Source: Herbihabitans rhizosphaerae
GTDB taxonomy: Bacteria > Actinomycetota > Actinomycetes > Mycobacteriales > Pseudonocardiaceae
Direction of reading: 5' to 3'
NCBI RefSeq assembly: GCF_004216555.1
Contig: NZ_SGWQ01000001.1
Coordinates: forward strand, 310,001-374,000
DNA length: 64,000 nucleotides
Shown: piece by piece, positions 55,792-64,000 of the stretch
How the letters are laid out: every line of letters begins with the position of its first letter
Position numbering within the stretch: position 1 is the stretch's first letter
Notes under the pieces: model-generated
What the model was told of the DNA's origin: nothing
The model's database searches: none
Seen by the model: the letters and a program-made list of their open reading frames with translations, nothing else
Translations under genes and position numbers: made by a program

Positions 55792-56142
55792 TCACGCCGC
55801 CGAAGCGGGCCGCACGAAGCAGAACTCGTTGCCGGCCGGGTCGCGCATCACCTGGAACGATCCTTGCTCATCGGTGATCAGCACGCCGACCCGCCTCGCG
55901 CCGAGTTCGACGGCACGCACGACCGCCGTGGCGATGCCGTCCACGCGAACGTCCAGATGCAGACGATTCTTCCCCGTCTTCTCTTGCGGCACCGGCTGAA
56001 ACGCGAGCCGGGGAAAATCGGGCGGCTCGACGTGCGACCAGCCGAACGCCCGGTCGACCGGCTCACCGCCGAGCAGCCCGGCCCAGAACCGCACCAGCGA
56101 CCTCGGGTCGACGCAGTCGATCACGATCTGATCCAGCAGCAC
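55792..56142 (-). CDS. VOC/glyoxalase-superfamily protein
   Basis: A 116-residue single VOC domain. It reads LLDQIVIDCVDPRSLVRFWAGLLGGEP at the start and HLDVRV...RVGVLITDEQGSFQVMRDPAGNEFCFV at the end, the usual paired beta-alpha-beta modules and terminal E/F. Proteins like this are metal-dependent lyases or antibiotic-binding proteins. Substrate unknown. Start GTG 56142. Confidence 0.88.
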   Translation of the reverse strand: MLLDQIVIDCVDPRSLVRFWAGLLGGEPVDRAFGWSHVEPPDFPRLAFQPVPQEKTGKNRLHLDVRVDGIATAVVRAVELGARRVGVLITDEQGSFQVMRDPAGNEFCFVRPASAA

Positions 56143-56274
56143 GTGTTGCAGCGCGCGACAATTTCGCCGGTATAGTTGACGCTGCGTGAGGCAGTAGCTC
56201 CACGAAGTGAGCCCGGTTCACCTTCCGGACGGTGGGTTGCCGGGCTTTGCGCTGTTCAGGGACCGCCGACCCGG

Positions 56275-57351
56275 TCAGGCGTCGTAGTCCACCGTGACGG
56301 CGTCGGTGACGGGCAGGCCCTGGCAGGTGAGTACGAATCCGGCGTCCAGCTCGTGCTGCTCCAGCGCGTAGTTGCGGCGCATCTCCACCTTGCCGGAGGT
56401 CACCTTCGCCCGGCAGGTGCCACACACGCCGCCCTTGCAGGCGAACGGCAGATCGGCGCGAACCCGTTGTGCCGCATCAAGAATCGGCGTGTCGGCCGGC
56501 AGCGCGAGGGTGGTCTCGCGACCGTCCAGCAGCACGGTCACCTCCGCCGTCGCACCGTCCACAGTGGACTCGTCGGCGCGCTTGGGCGCCGGTGGCGGCT
56601 CGTCGACATAGAACAGCTCGTGATGCACCCGCTCGGTCGGCACCCCGCGCTCGGCGAGCACCTTCTCCGCGTCCTGCACCAGACCGTACGGCCCGCACAA
56701 CCACCACTGGTCGATGTCGGAGGCGGGCACCACGATGTCGAACAACGCGCGCAGCCGCTCCGCGTCCAGCCGCCCGGAGAACAGCTCGACGTCGCGCGGT
56801 TCCCGGGACAGCACGTGCACCAGCTGCAACCGGTCCGGGTGGCGGTCCTTCAGGTCGGCGAGGTCCTCGGCGAACATCACCGTGTCGCTGCGCCTGTTGC
56901 CGTACAGCAGGGTGGCGCGGCTCTCCCCGTCCGCCAGCACGGTGTCCACAATGGACAGAACCGGGGTGATGCCGGAGCCGGCCGCGACGAACGCGTGGTG
57001 GCCCGCCGCGGACAGCTCCGGAGTGAAGTTTCCCAACGGGGGCAACACTTCCAGCGTGTCCCCCGGCCGCAGCGAGTCGACCAGCCGCTCGGAGAACAGC
57101 CCGCCGTCCACCCGGCGCACACCGATCCTGGGCGCCGCGCCGACCGGCGCGCAGATCGAGTACGACCGGCGCTCCTCGCGTCCGTCGACCTGCTGGCGCA
57201 GCGTCAGGTACTGGCCGGCGCGGAACGTGTAGTCCTCGGCGAACTCGTCCGGCACGGCGAACGTGATCGCCACCGCGTCCGCACACAGTCTGTCCACAGT
57301 GGACACCGTGAGCGGGTGGAAGGTCGGCCGCTTCGTGCGCGTCGCGGTCAT
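56275..57351 (-). CDS. paaE: Phenylacetyl-CoA epoxidase reductase subunit
   Basis: The 358-residue reductase that passes electrons from NADPH to the PaaA diiron site. A flavodoxin-reductase part comes first: RAGQYLTLR and RSYSICA for FAD, GSGITPVLSI and WLCGPYGLVQDAEKVL for NAD(P). A plant-type [2Fe-2S] domain follows, with CKGGVCGTC and a distal Cys in LTCQGLP. ATG 57351 shares one base with the paaD stop (TGATG). It is the last gene of the paaABCDE set. Confidence 0.94.
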   Translation of the reverse strand: MTATRTKRPTFHPLTVSTVDRLCADAVAITFAVPDEFAEDYTFRAGQYLTLRQQVDGREERRSYSICAPVGAAPRIGVRRVDGGLFSERLVDSLRPGDTLEVLPPLGNFTPELSAAGHHAFVAAGSGITPVLSIVDTVLADGESRATLLYGNRRSDTVMFAEDLADLKDRHPDRLQLVHVLSREPRDVELFSGRLDAERLRALFDIVVPASDIDQWWLCGPYGLVQDAEKVLAERGVPTERVHHELFYVDEPPPAPKRADESTVDGATAEVTVLLDGRETTLALPADTPILDAAQRVRADLPFACKGGVCGTCRAKVTSGKVEMRRNYALEQHELDAGFVLTCQGLPVTDAVTVDYDA

Positions 57352-57842
57352 CACAGGTCCTTGAAGTGCTCGAACGGCTCGGCGCAGTCCGCGCACCGGT
57401 GCAGGGATTTGCAGGCAGTGGACGAGAAGTGGGACAACTCGGTGGTGTTCGGGCTGTCACAGCGCGGGCAGCGGACCAGCCGCGACGGCGGCGTCAGGTT
57501 CAGCGGCACCGGCCCCTGGCGCACCAGACCACGGCGGGCCGGCGGCGCGATGCCGTACTCGGCGAGCTTGCGCCGGCCGTCGTCGGTGATCCAGTCCGTG
57601 GTCCACGCCGGGCTCAGCACGGTGCGCACCTCGGCGCGGTGGTAACCCGCTTCGTCAAGCGCCGCAACGAGATCGGCGCGGATCTCGTCCATCGCCGGGC
57701 AGCCGGAGTAGGTCGGTGTGACCGTCACGACCACCCGCTCGCCGTGCACCGCGACATCGCGGAGCACGCCGAGATCGGCCAGTGTGAGCACCGGCAGCTC
57801 CGGGTCGCACACCGACTCCGCCACGGCCCGCGGCGTCACCAT
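57351..57842 (-). CDS. paaD: Phenylacetyl-CoA epoxidase assembly protein PaaD
   Basis: A 163-residue protein of the MIP18/DUF59 type that helps to mature the iron centres of the epoxidase. It has VCDPELPVLTLADLGVLRDV, then TPTYSGCPAMDEI, and a C-terminal zinc-ribbon CPRCDSPNTTELSHFSSTACKSLHRCADC. ATG 57842 or GTG 57839 may start it; both overlap the paaC stop. The zinc ribbon is usual for PaaD. Confidence 0.93.
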   Translation of the reverse strand: MVTPRAVAESVCDPELPVLTLADLGVLRDVAVHGERVVVTVTPTYSGCPAMDEIRADLVAALDEAGYHRAEVRTVLSPAWTTDWITDDGRRKLAEYGIAPPARRGLVRQGPVPLNLTPPSRLVRCPRCDSPNTTELSHFSSTACKSLHRCADCAEPFEHFKDL

Positions 57843-58750
57843 GTCGCACCCGGCATCGAGCGCGCGATGTGCTGCATCTCGGCGATCAGGTACCCGAACG
57901 CCTCGGTGTGCACGCCGTCCCGACCACCGCGACCGGCCCCATCTCGACCGACCACAGTGGACAGTGAGCCAACGGTCGGCCGGTCGAGGCTGGCCGCACC
58001 GAGCACGGTGTCCAGCACACCGTCCACTTCGGACCGAAGGGTGGCCGGATCGACAGCCACACCGACCGCCGCGAGCCGCGTCTCCACCGGGTGCGCGGTG
58101 AACAGTTCGTCGGTGAACGGCCACACGCGATCGAGCCCGGCGATCATCCGCTCCCGGGAGTACTCCGTGCCGTCGCCCAGCCGGATGGTCCACTGCGCGG
58201 CGTGATCCCGTTGGTAGGCAAGCTCTTTCACCGCCTTGGCGGCCACCGCGGCGAGCACCGGATCGCGCGAGGAGACCAGGCGCTGGGACAGCGCGAGCCG
58301 CCAGGAGGAGAACACCAGCAGCCGGGCGATCGTGGTGGCGAAGTCGCCGCCCGGCCCCGGCCCGCAGTCCACCTCGGACAGTTGAACGTTGCGGAACTCG
58401 TGTTCCTCGCGGAGGTAGGCCAGCGCGTCCTCGTCCCGCCCGGCGCCCTCGATCTCGCCGGCGCGGGTCAGCAGCATGCGTGCCTGGCCGAGCAGGTCGA
58501 GCGCGATGTTGGCCAGCGCGACGTCCTCCTCCAGCTCCGGTGCGCGCGAGCACCATTCGGAAAGCCGTTGGGAGAGCACCAAAGCGTCGTCGCCGAGCAT
58601 CAGGCAGTACGTGGCGAGGTCGCCCGAGTCCACATCGGACGGAACCGCTCTGTCCACCCCGGACAGCGCGTCGGTGAACCCGGTGCCGAACGCCCAGTGC
58701 GTCTCGTCCGAGCCCTCCATGATCGCCTCGTACGCGTTATCGAAGCTCAT
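57836..58750 (-). CDS. paaC: Phenylacetyl-CoA epoxidase structural subunit PaaC
   Basis: A 304-residue ferritin-like protein that pairs with PaaA as its non-catalytic structural partner. LGDDALVLSQRLSEWCSRAPELEEDVALANIALDLLGQAR and DALAYLREEHEFRNVQL, with KELAYQRDHAAQW, are the family markers. ATG 58750 overlaps the paaB stop (ATGA). Confidence 0.93.
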   Translation of the reverse strand: MSFDNAYEAIMEGSDETHWAFGTGFTDALSGVDRAVPSDVDSGDLATYCLMLGDDALVLSQRLSEWCSRAPELEEDVALANIALDLLGQARMLLTRAGEIEGAGRDEDALAYLREEHEFRNVQLSEVDCGPGPGGDFATTIARLLVFSSWRLALSQRLVSSRDPVLAAVAAKAVKELAYQRDHAAQWTIRLGDGTEYSRERMIAGLDRVWPFTDELFTAHPVETRLAAVGVAVDPATLRSEVDGVLDTVLGAASLDRPTVGSLSTVVGRDGAGRGGRDGVHTEAFGYLIAEMQHIARSMPGATW

Positions 58751-59040
58751 AGGTGCGGCACGTCCTCGGGAATCGCGTAGAACGTGGGGTGCCGGTACAC
58801 CTTGTCGCCGCTCGGCGCGAAGAACGGGTCCTTCTCGTCCGGCGAGGACGCCGTGATCGCCGCCGCCGGCACCACCCAGATCGACACGCCCTCGTTGCGA
58901 CGGGTGTACAGGTCGCGCGCGTTGCGCAGGGCCATCTCGTCGTCCGGCGCGTGCAACGAACCGACGTGCACGTGGTTCAGCCCGCGCTTGCCACGCACGA
59001 ACACCTCGTACAGCGGCCAACTCGATCGCGGCTCACTCAT
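58747..59040 (-). CDS. paaB: Phenylacetyl-CoA epoxidase subunit PaaB
   Basis: A 97-residue small subunit bridging PaaAC heterodimers. W-P-L-Y-E-V-F-V-R at the start, then [29 protein letters not shown], is the PaaB signature. ATG 59040 overlaps the paaA stop (ATGA). Normal length. Confidence 0.94.
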   Translation of the reverse strand: MSEPRSSWPLYEVFVRGKRGLNHVHVGSLHAPDDEMALRNARDLYTRRNEGVSIWVVPAAAITASSPDEKDPFFAPSGDKVYRHPTFYAIPEDVPHL

Positions 59041-59975
59041 GCGGCACTCTCCTTCGCTGCCCGCTTGGCGGCGTGCGCGGTCGCCGCCTCGCGTACCCAG
59101 GCGCCGTCGTCGTGCGACTTGCGCCGGTGTGCGACACGCTGCGCGTTGCACGGGCCGTCACCCTTGACCACGCGCCAGAACTCGTCCCAGTCCGGCGTGC
59201 CGAAGTCGTGGTGCCCGCGCTCGGCGTTCCAGCGCAGCTCCGGATCGGGCAGCGTCACGCCGAGCTTGTCCGCCTGCGGCACCGACATGTCCACGAACTT
59301 CTGCCGCAGCTCGTCGTTGGTGTGCCGCTTGATCCGCCACGCCATCGACTGCTCGGTGTTGGACGACGCGTCGTCCGGCGGGCCGAACATCATCAGCGAC
59401 GGCCACCACCAGCGGTCCACCGCGTCCTGCACCTGCCGGCGCTGCGCCTCGGTGCCGCGCATCATCGTCATCAGCAGCTCGTAGCCCTGCCGCTGATGGA
59501 ACGACTCCTCCTTGCAGACGCGGATCATGGCGCGCGCGTACGGCCCGTAGGACGTGCGGCACAGCGGCACCTGGTTACAGATCGCCGCGCCGTCAACCAG
59601 CCAGCCGATCACACCGACGTCGGCGAAGCTCAGCGTCGGGTAGTTGAAGATCGACGAGTACTTCTGCCGGCCGTTGATCAGCTTCTGGGTGAGGTCCTCG
59701 CGGTCGGCGCCCAGCGTCTCGGTGGCCGCGTACAGGTACAGCCCGTGGCCGGCCTCGTCCTGCACCTTGGCGAGCAGGATCGCCTTGCGCCGCAACGAAG
59801 GCGCGCGCGTGATCCAGTTGCCCTCCGGCTGCATTCCGATGATCTCGGAGTGCGCGTGCTGGGCGATCTGGCGGATCAGCGTCCTGCGGTAGCCCTCGGG
59901 CATCCAGTCGCGCGGCTCGATGCGTTGCTCGGCCGCGACCACCCGGTCGAACTCGCGCTGCAGCTCCTCGTCCAC
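59037..59975 (-). CDS. paaA: Phenylacetyl-CoA epoxidase catalytic subunit PaaA
   Basis: The 312-residue diiron monooxygenase that epoxidises the ring of phenylacetyl-CoA. The iron ligands lie in HAHSEIIGM, in [13 protein letters not shown] (ExxH) and in [16 protein letters not shown] (ExxH). GTG 59975 is the only start that fits, because a stop lies just upstream; the AGG before it is close to the start. It heads the paaABCDE operon. No ligase (paaK) or ring-opening genes lie in this window, so the rest of the pathway must be elsewhere. Confidence 0.94.
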   Translation of the reverse strand: MDEELQREFDRVVAAEQRIEPRDWMPEGYRRTLIRQIAQHAHSEIIGMQPEGNWITRAPSLRRKAILLAKVQDEAGHGLYLYAATETLGADREDLTQKLINGRQKYSSIFNYPTLSFADVGVIGWLVDGAAICNQVPLCRTSYGPYARAMIRVCKEESFHQRQGYELLMTMMRGTEAQRRQVQDAVDRWWWPSLMMFGPPDDASSNTEQSMAWRIKRHTNDELRQKFVDMSVPQADKLGVTLPDPELRWNAERGHHDFGTPDWDEFWRVVKGDGPCNAQRVAHRRKSHDDGAWVREAATAHAAKRAAKESAA

Positions 59976-60017
59976 GACCTCGATGTTACACGTCGCGGAC
60001 GATTCTGCGGAGAGGTG

Positions 60018-60497
60018 TTATACGACTGCCTTGCGCCTGATCCGCACGCCGGAGCGGTGCGACCACCACAGCAGCGGCGCGACGATCAGCCAGGTCACCG
60101 CCGCCACACCGGCCAGCGGCAGGAGCGCGAGCGACACGTTGCGGCCGGCCACGCGCACCAGCTCGGGGTCGCGCTCGTCGTACTCGACGGCGACCACCTG
60201 CCCGGTCTCCAGGCCCTGCGGGTAGAGCACGCCGAGCGGCGGCGCCTGCACCGCGCCGTCCGGGGTGTCGAACCGGACCAGCGCGCGGCCGAAGCTCGCG
60301 GACACCACCTCGGCGTTGGCGTGACCGGTGTGCGCGGTGATCGCCCGGTCGTTCTGCCACGCGCCGAACGCCACGAGTACGCAACACAGCGTGACGAGCA
60401 CACCGACGGCGAGCAGCACGATCGCGCCGACTCGCCGCAGCCGTTCACCCCGCCAGGTGACAGCTTTTTGTGGCTGTTGATCCTGCTCCGCCTTCAC
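60018..60497 (-). CDS. DUF3592-like membrane protein
   Basis: A 159-residue protein with two membrane helices (about 23-45 and 121-142) around an extracytoplasmic beta-rich loop. The loop has ANAEVVSASFGRALVRFDTPDG and VAVEYDERDPELVRVAG, the usual DUF3592 pattern. A similar transmembrane protein lies between menD and mgtA in mycobacteria (Rv0556 as I recall), so its place here is probably conserved. Function unknown. Start GTG 60497. Confidence 0.75.
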   Translation of the reverse strand: MKAEQDQQPQKAVTWRGERLRRVGAIVLLAVGVLVTLCCVLVAFGAWQNDRAITAHTGHANAEVVSASFGRALVRFDTPDGAVQAPPLGVLYPQGLETGQVVAVEYDERDPELVRVAGRNVSLALLPLAGVAAVTWLIVAPLLWWSHRSGVRIRRKAVV

Positions 60498-60652
60498 GCG
60501 CTGGAGGGTACCGCTGTCGGGGGATTCAGCACGTCAGACCCACAACCGATGCCTGTGGACAACCTGTGGATAACCGATTTGCCCTACCGACGAGTGCCCG
60601 CCAGGGTGGACGGCATCGGGGAATCCACGGAACACTGAAGGGGACACACACC

Positions 60653-60985
60653 ATGACCGACGATCTCGACAGCCGCCTCGCCAAGCTGGAGGCGGAGATG
60701 CCGAAGGCGCGCAGGGATGCCACGGCAGCCCGACTGCTCGCGATGGGAGCTGACCGCGAGGTGTTCGACATGCGTGCCCGGCTTCAAGCGCACACCGCGT
60801 TGCTCAACGCCCTGCGCGAAACCCAGATGGAGCACGGGCAGCGGCTCGATCGACTCACGAGCAGGGTCGACGGCGGCTTCGCGCAGGCCGACCGAAACTT
60901 CGCCACCGTCGAGCAGAACTTCAAGCTGATGGCGGTCGGGATGGCGGAGATCAAGGACCTGCTCACCGACAAGAACGAGAGCTAG
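60653..60985 (+). CDS. Small coiled-coil protein
   Basis: A 110-residue, fully helical, charged protein with heptad-like pattern (LAKLEAEMPKARRDATAARLLAMG, RARLQAHTALLNALRETQ). ATG 60653 is preceded by GAAGGGGAC. No family is known. It overlaps the end of menD by 4 bases, tail to tail. It may mediate protein-protein contacts; the role is unknown. Confidence 0.7.
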   Translation: MTDDLDSRLAKLEAEMPKARRDATAARLLAMGADREVFDMRARLQAHTALLNALRETQMEHGQRLDRLTSRVDGGFAQADRNFATVEQNFKLMAVGMAEIKDLLTDKNES

Positions 60986-62679
60986 CGGAGCACGGCCTCC
61001 ACCACGGCGGCGCGCAACCGGGAGTGCAGATCTCGCAGGCGGTCCCGGTTCGCGCGCACCTCCACCACCCGCAGCCCGTCAGCCGGCGCGACCGCCGCGC
61101 ACAGCTCACGCGGGTCGGTCACCAGCACGTGCGGCACCCCGTACCCACCACACACCGCGCCAAGGTCGACCCCGGTCGGCGTGCCGAACACCCGCTCGAA
61201 CGACGCCCGGTGCTCGGCCGCGCCCTGCTCCAGCAGCGAGAAGATCCCGCCGCCGTCGTCGTTGAGCACCACCACCGTGAGGTTCGGGCGCTGCTCGGCC
61301 GGCCCGATCAGCATGCTGTTGACGTCGTGCAGAAACGTCAGGTCGCCGACGAGCGCGTAGCCGGGCCGCCCGGAGGCCAGCGCGATCCCGGCCGCCACCG
61401 ACACGTTGCCGTCGATCCCGGCGACGCCCCGGTTCGCGTGCACCGCGACGTCCCCGCGCGGCGCGGCGACCAGATCCACGTCGCGGACCGGGTTGGACGA
61501 GCCGAGGAACAGCGTCGCCTCCGACGGCAGCGCCTCGACCAGGTCGCGGGCCACCCGAACGCCGGTGGGCCAGCCCTCCTCGCCGAGCAGCTTGTCCACG
61601 ACCATCGCCGCGCCGGAATCCGCCTGACGCCAGCCGGCCAGCCACTCCTCGTCGTGACCGTCCACATGGGACAGATCGTCCAGGTCCAGCCAGCCGCGCA
61701 CGTGGGACGCCACGAACTGCGGGTCCGTCCACTGTGGATGGTCACCGATGCCGTACACCGGCGCCGCGCCCATCATCCCGCGCACGCCGCGGGACAGGGT
61801 CGGCCGGCCGACCACCACCAGCGCGTCCGGCCGCAGGGCCTCCCCCAGCTCGCCCGTGGCCAGCAGCAGCGCACCGCAGCGCAGCACGTCGGCACCGCCG
61901 GCCATGGCCGCCGCCATCCCGGTCGGCTCGGCCACCACCGGCCAGCCGGCTCGCGCGGCGACCTCGGCCGCCGCCGTGATCCGGTCCGGCCGCCCGCTGC
62001 CGACCACCATCAAAGTCCTTGCCGGCAAAGGGAAATCGACCCGACTGCCGGCAACTGTTCGCGCCGCGGCGGACGTCGTCCAGCGCACCCCGCCCGGCCG
62101 CCCGTCCAACTCCTCCGGCCAGTCCCCCGGCCAGTCACCGCCGAGTGTGGGCACCAGCGGCTCGCGAAACGGCAGGTTCAGCTGTGCCGGCCGCCCCGGC
62201 TCGGCCTGTGCCACCGCGCGGCAGACCAGCCCGCGCCACACCGGGTTCTGGCCGACCCGCCGTTCGGCGACCGGGAAGTCCACGACCACCGCCGCCGGCC
62301 CGAAGATCCCGCGCTGGTCGATCGTCTGGTTCGCGCCGGTCCCGGCCAACTCCGGCGGCCGGTCGGCGGTGAGCAGCAGCAGGCCGACGCCGGAGTGGTA
62401 CGCCTCCAGCACGGCCGGGTGCATGTTCGCCACCGCCGTTCCGGACGTGCACGCGATCGCCGCCGGCCGGCCGCCGCCCTTGGCGAGCCCGAGCGCGAAG
62501 AACGCCGCAGACCGCTCGTCCACCCGCACGTGCAGCGTGAGCCGGCCCTGTGCGGCGGCCTCGTGCAGGGCCATGCTCAGCGGCGCGTTGCGCGACCCCG
62601 GGCACACCACGACGTGCCGAATGTCGTTGCGCACCAACTCATCGACGACGACGGCGGCCTGCGCGCTGGACGGGTTCAC
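60982..62679 (-). CDS. menD: 2-succinyl-5-enolpyruvyl-6-hydroxy-3-cyclohexene-1-carboxylate synthase
   Basis: The 565-residue thiamine-diphosphate enzyme of menaquinone synthesis, which joins isochorismate and 2-oxoglutarate. VVVCPGSRNAPLSMAL, VDERSAAFFALGLAKGGGRPA and ACTSGTAVANMHPAVLEAYHS are the MenD-type N-terminal motifs. GDLTFLHDVNSMLI, with the preceding GIDGNVSVAAGIALA, is the ThDP site. GTG 62679 overlaps the stop of the 62676 gene (GTGA), so menD is coupled to that unknown gene. Confidence 0.95.
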   Translation of the reverse strand: MNPSSAQAAVVVDELVRNDIRHVVVCPGSRNAPLSMALHEAAAQGRLTLHVRVDERSAAFFALGLAKGGGRPAAIACTSGTAVANMHPAVLEAYHSGVGLLLLTADRPPELAGTGANQTIDQRGIFGPAAVVVDFPVAERRVGQNPVWRGLVCRAVAQAEPGRPAQLNLPFREPLVPTLGGDWPGDWPEELDGRPGGVRWTTSAAARTVAGSRVDFPLPARTLMVVGSGRPDRITAAAEVAARAGWPVVAEPTGMAAAMAGGADVLRCGALLLATGELGEALRPDALVVVGRPTLSRGVRGMMGAAPVYGIGDHPQWTDPQFVASHVRGWLDLDDLSHVDGHDEEWLAGWRQADSGAAMVVDKLLGEEGWPTGVRVARDLVEALPSEATLFLGSSNPVRDVDLVAAPRGDVAVHANRGVAGIDGNVSVAAGIALASGRPGYALVGDLTFLHDVNSMLIGPAEQRPNLTVVVLNDDGGGIFSLLEQGAAEHRASFERVFGTPTGVDLGAVCGGYGVPHVLVTDPRELCAAVAPADGLRVVEVRANRDRLRDLHSRLRAAVVEAVLR

Positions 62680-63911
62680 CCGAGGACCTCGCCGCAGAGC
62701 ACATGCCTGCGGATACCCGCTCGCGCCACGGCGTGACCGAACTCGGTCAAGGCGTATCTGTCGTCGCCGTCGACGCCCTCGCGCAGACGCAGGCTCTGGA
62801 GCACGTCGAGGTCGTGGAACACGGCCTCCATCGCGCGATCCAGCTCCGACCGCTCACCCAGTTCGTCGAGAACCACCTCGACCTTGTGGATCAGATCGTC
62901 GTAGTACACCTCGTGCTCCAGCAGCAGCGCGGCGAACACGACGATCATCGTGTGCGCCACGGCGGGGTCGACTCCGTCGAGCAAGTGCATGCAGAGCCCG
63001 GTGTACAGCCTGCGCGGGTCGTCGTGCACCGCATCACCGGACGGGGACAACCTCGGCTGCTCGCCGGTCTCGTCGAAGAACCCGCAGCGCCGAGCGAGCA
63101 CGGTGGCGGGATGGTCGGGCAGGGTGCCGCGCTGGACGCACACGTCGAGCACCCAGAGCATCGTGCTCAGCGCCGTGCGTGCGGCCTCCTCCGGCATGGC
63201 GAACGACCTGGCGATGTCTGGACTGATCCTGGTCAGCAGTTCGCGCAGCAACGGGCTGGGCACCGCGCGCGCCCACGCGGTCATCCGCTCGCGGATCACG
63301 TGCTCCAGCAGGGGGATTCCGTCCGGCGTGCCGTGGGTGTCGAACACGCCGGAAGCGTGCTTGGCCAGCCGCATGTCGAAGAGGGGGTCGTCCTCGTCGA
63401 ACAGCTGGTCCGCGACGGCCTCCTCGATGGCCTTGGTGACGTAGAACCTGGTGACGCGCTCCGCTGGCCCGGGGTCGGACCACCATTCGATCTGCATCTC
63501 GGCCGGCATCATCAGGTGTGAGCGCTCCATGGCCCGCGCGTACAGCTCGGTGCACTTCTCCTCGTCGTGCGCCGCCTCCAGGATCTCCCGGGTGGTGTCG
63601 GCACGGCAGAGCGCGGCGTACCTCGGCCGGCCGACGAGGTCGAAGAACTCGGCCAGGCCGTCGACGACCAGCCGCCAGTCGGGCATGTCCACGCCGTCCC
63701 TGACGTGCCTCGGCAGCACACCCCACAACGAGAGCTGCAGTTCGAGCTGAAGCGGCTCGTGCTCGGGGTTGTGCTGGACGATGCTCACCCACGTCGCCGT
63801 GACGTGCGTGCCGACCTTCCTGTCTCGACGAATGATCGTGTCGAGTGCGCTTTCCGGGTCCACGGGATCAGCTTGACACGGGAGCACTGAGGGCCGCTTG
63901 GCACTATCCAC
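62676..63911 (-). CDS. Unknown protein coupled to menD
   Basis: A protein of up to 411 residues, helical and soluble, with no family I can name. Features are EEKCTELYARAMERSHLMMPAEMQIEWWSDPGP and a later LLDGVDPAVAHTMIVVFAALLLEHEVYYDDLIHK. The first 16 codons after GTG 63911 look poorly conserved; GTG 63863 (VDPESALDTIIRRD) may be the real start. The GTGA overlap with menD makes it part of the menaquinone operon, and it is divergent from menB by 26 bases. Confidence 0.6.
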   Translation of the reverse strand: MDSAKRPSVLPCQADPVDPESALDTIIRRDRKVGTHVTATWVSIVQHNPEHEPLQLELQLSLWGVLPRHVRDGVDMPDWRLVVDGLAEFFDLVGRPRYAALCRADTTREILEAAHDEEKCTELYARAMERSHLMMPAEMQIEWWSDPGPAERVTRFYVTKAIEEAVADQLFDEDDPLFDMRLAKHASGVFDTHGTPDGIPLLEHVIRERMTAWARAVPSPLLRELLTRISPDIARSFAMPEEAARTALSTMLWVLDVCVQRGTLPDHPATVLARRCGFFDETGEQPRLSPSGDAVHDDPRRLYTGLCMHLLDGVDPAVAHTMIVVFAALLLEHEVYYDDLIHKVEVVLDELGERSELDRAMEAVFHDLDVLQSLRLREGVDGDDRYALTEFGHAVARAGIRRHVLCGEVLG

Positions 63912-63937
63912 AGGTAGCCCCGGATAGCCTGTGCGAC

Positions 63938-64000
63938 GTGGCAGAACCTACCGTTTCCGAGCTGTTCGATCCGAGCGTCTGGCAGGAGATCGAGGGCTTC
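63938..64000 (+). CDS. menB: Start of 1,4-dihydroxy-2-naphthoyl-CoA synthase (partial)
   Basis: Twenty-one codons from GTG 63938 to the right edge. The peptide VSELFDPSVWQEIEGF resembles the opening of actinobacterial MenB, where a short N-terminal arm reads NPFDAKAWRLVDGF in the mycobacterial protein. MenB closes the second ring of menaquinone. Its placement beside menD and menG supports the call. The diagnostic core of the enzyme lies outside the window, so this rests on a short match plus context. Confidence 0.65.
   Translation, partial: MAEPTVSELFDPSVWQEIEGF

Noticed and set aside
1..64000. Insertion sequences, prophage, CRISPR arrays, tRNA or rRNA genes
   Set aside because: No transposase, integrase, phage structural gene, regularly spaced repeat array or cloverleaf was recognised. 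Accessory genes are present without visible mobility genes.

Overview
The window comes from a high-GC actinobacterium. The order Pseudonocardiales (a Lentzea, Saccharothrix or Kutzneria-like genome) is my inference. It rests on the very GC-rich coding sequence, chains of ATGA/GTGA-coupled genes, XRE-DUF397 pairs, PPE/EspG-like type VII secretion genes without the secretion machinery, a deazaflavin (F420)-type oxidoreductase, menaquinone genes next to an MgtA-like glycosyltransferase as in mycobacteria, and Rex-type operators.

Layout. 1-2354: a defence-like locus with a TIR-STAND ATPase whose C-terminal domain also exists as a separate, divergently transcribed gene. 2355-18312 (minus): the complete 14-subunit nuoA-N operon for proton-pumping NADH:menaquinone oxidoreductase. 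A 32-codon ORF built from two palindromic repeats is wedged between nuoI and nuoJ. Two Rex-type operators and a possible iron-box-like dyad lie upstream of nuoA. 18566-21021: an MNT nucleotidyltransferase gene with a 52-bp perfect palindrome at its 5' end, an XRE-DUF397 pair and two small unknown genes. 21194-26226: a seven-gene orphan type VII secretion substrate/chaperone cluster. 26413-33541: a secreted GH99-like protein, a GNAT, a giant NHL beta-propeller, a deazaflavin-dependent reductase and an FAD monooxygenase.

33834-36543: an XRE / HTH-linked HExxH peptidase / seven-TM protein module. 36545-39386: a luciferase-like oxidoreductase, a MenJ-like geranylgeranyl reductase with a Rex-like site upstream, and a GNAT. 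39427-46568: accessory genes, including two lower-GC genes, an unknown membrane/soluble protein pair and a decayed CHAP hydrolase gene. 46781-51198: a membrane protein, TetR, P450 plus ferredoxin, the menaquinone methyltransferase menG/ubiE, and a divergent TetR-SRPBCC pair whose start codons form the ends of one perfect palindrome. 51306-56142: two GT4 glycosyltransferases, an inositol monophosphatase-like enzyme, a lipoprotein and a VOC protein. 56275-59975: paaABCDE, the phenylacetyl-CoA epoxidase. 60018-64000: a DUF3592-like protein, a small coiled-coil protein, menD coupled to an unknown gene, and the start of menB.

How it fits together. NADH is oxidised by Nuo and electrons go to menaquinone. 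MenD, MenB (partial), MenG and a MenJ-like reductase make and finish the quinone, and the Rex-type sites suggest that part of both halves responds to NADH/NAD+. No rRNA, tRNA, CRISPR array, transposase or prophage gene was seen. No gene-free stretch exceeds 300 bases.
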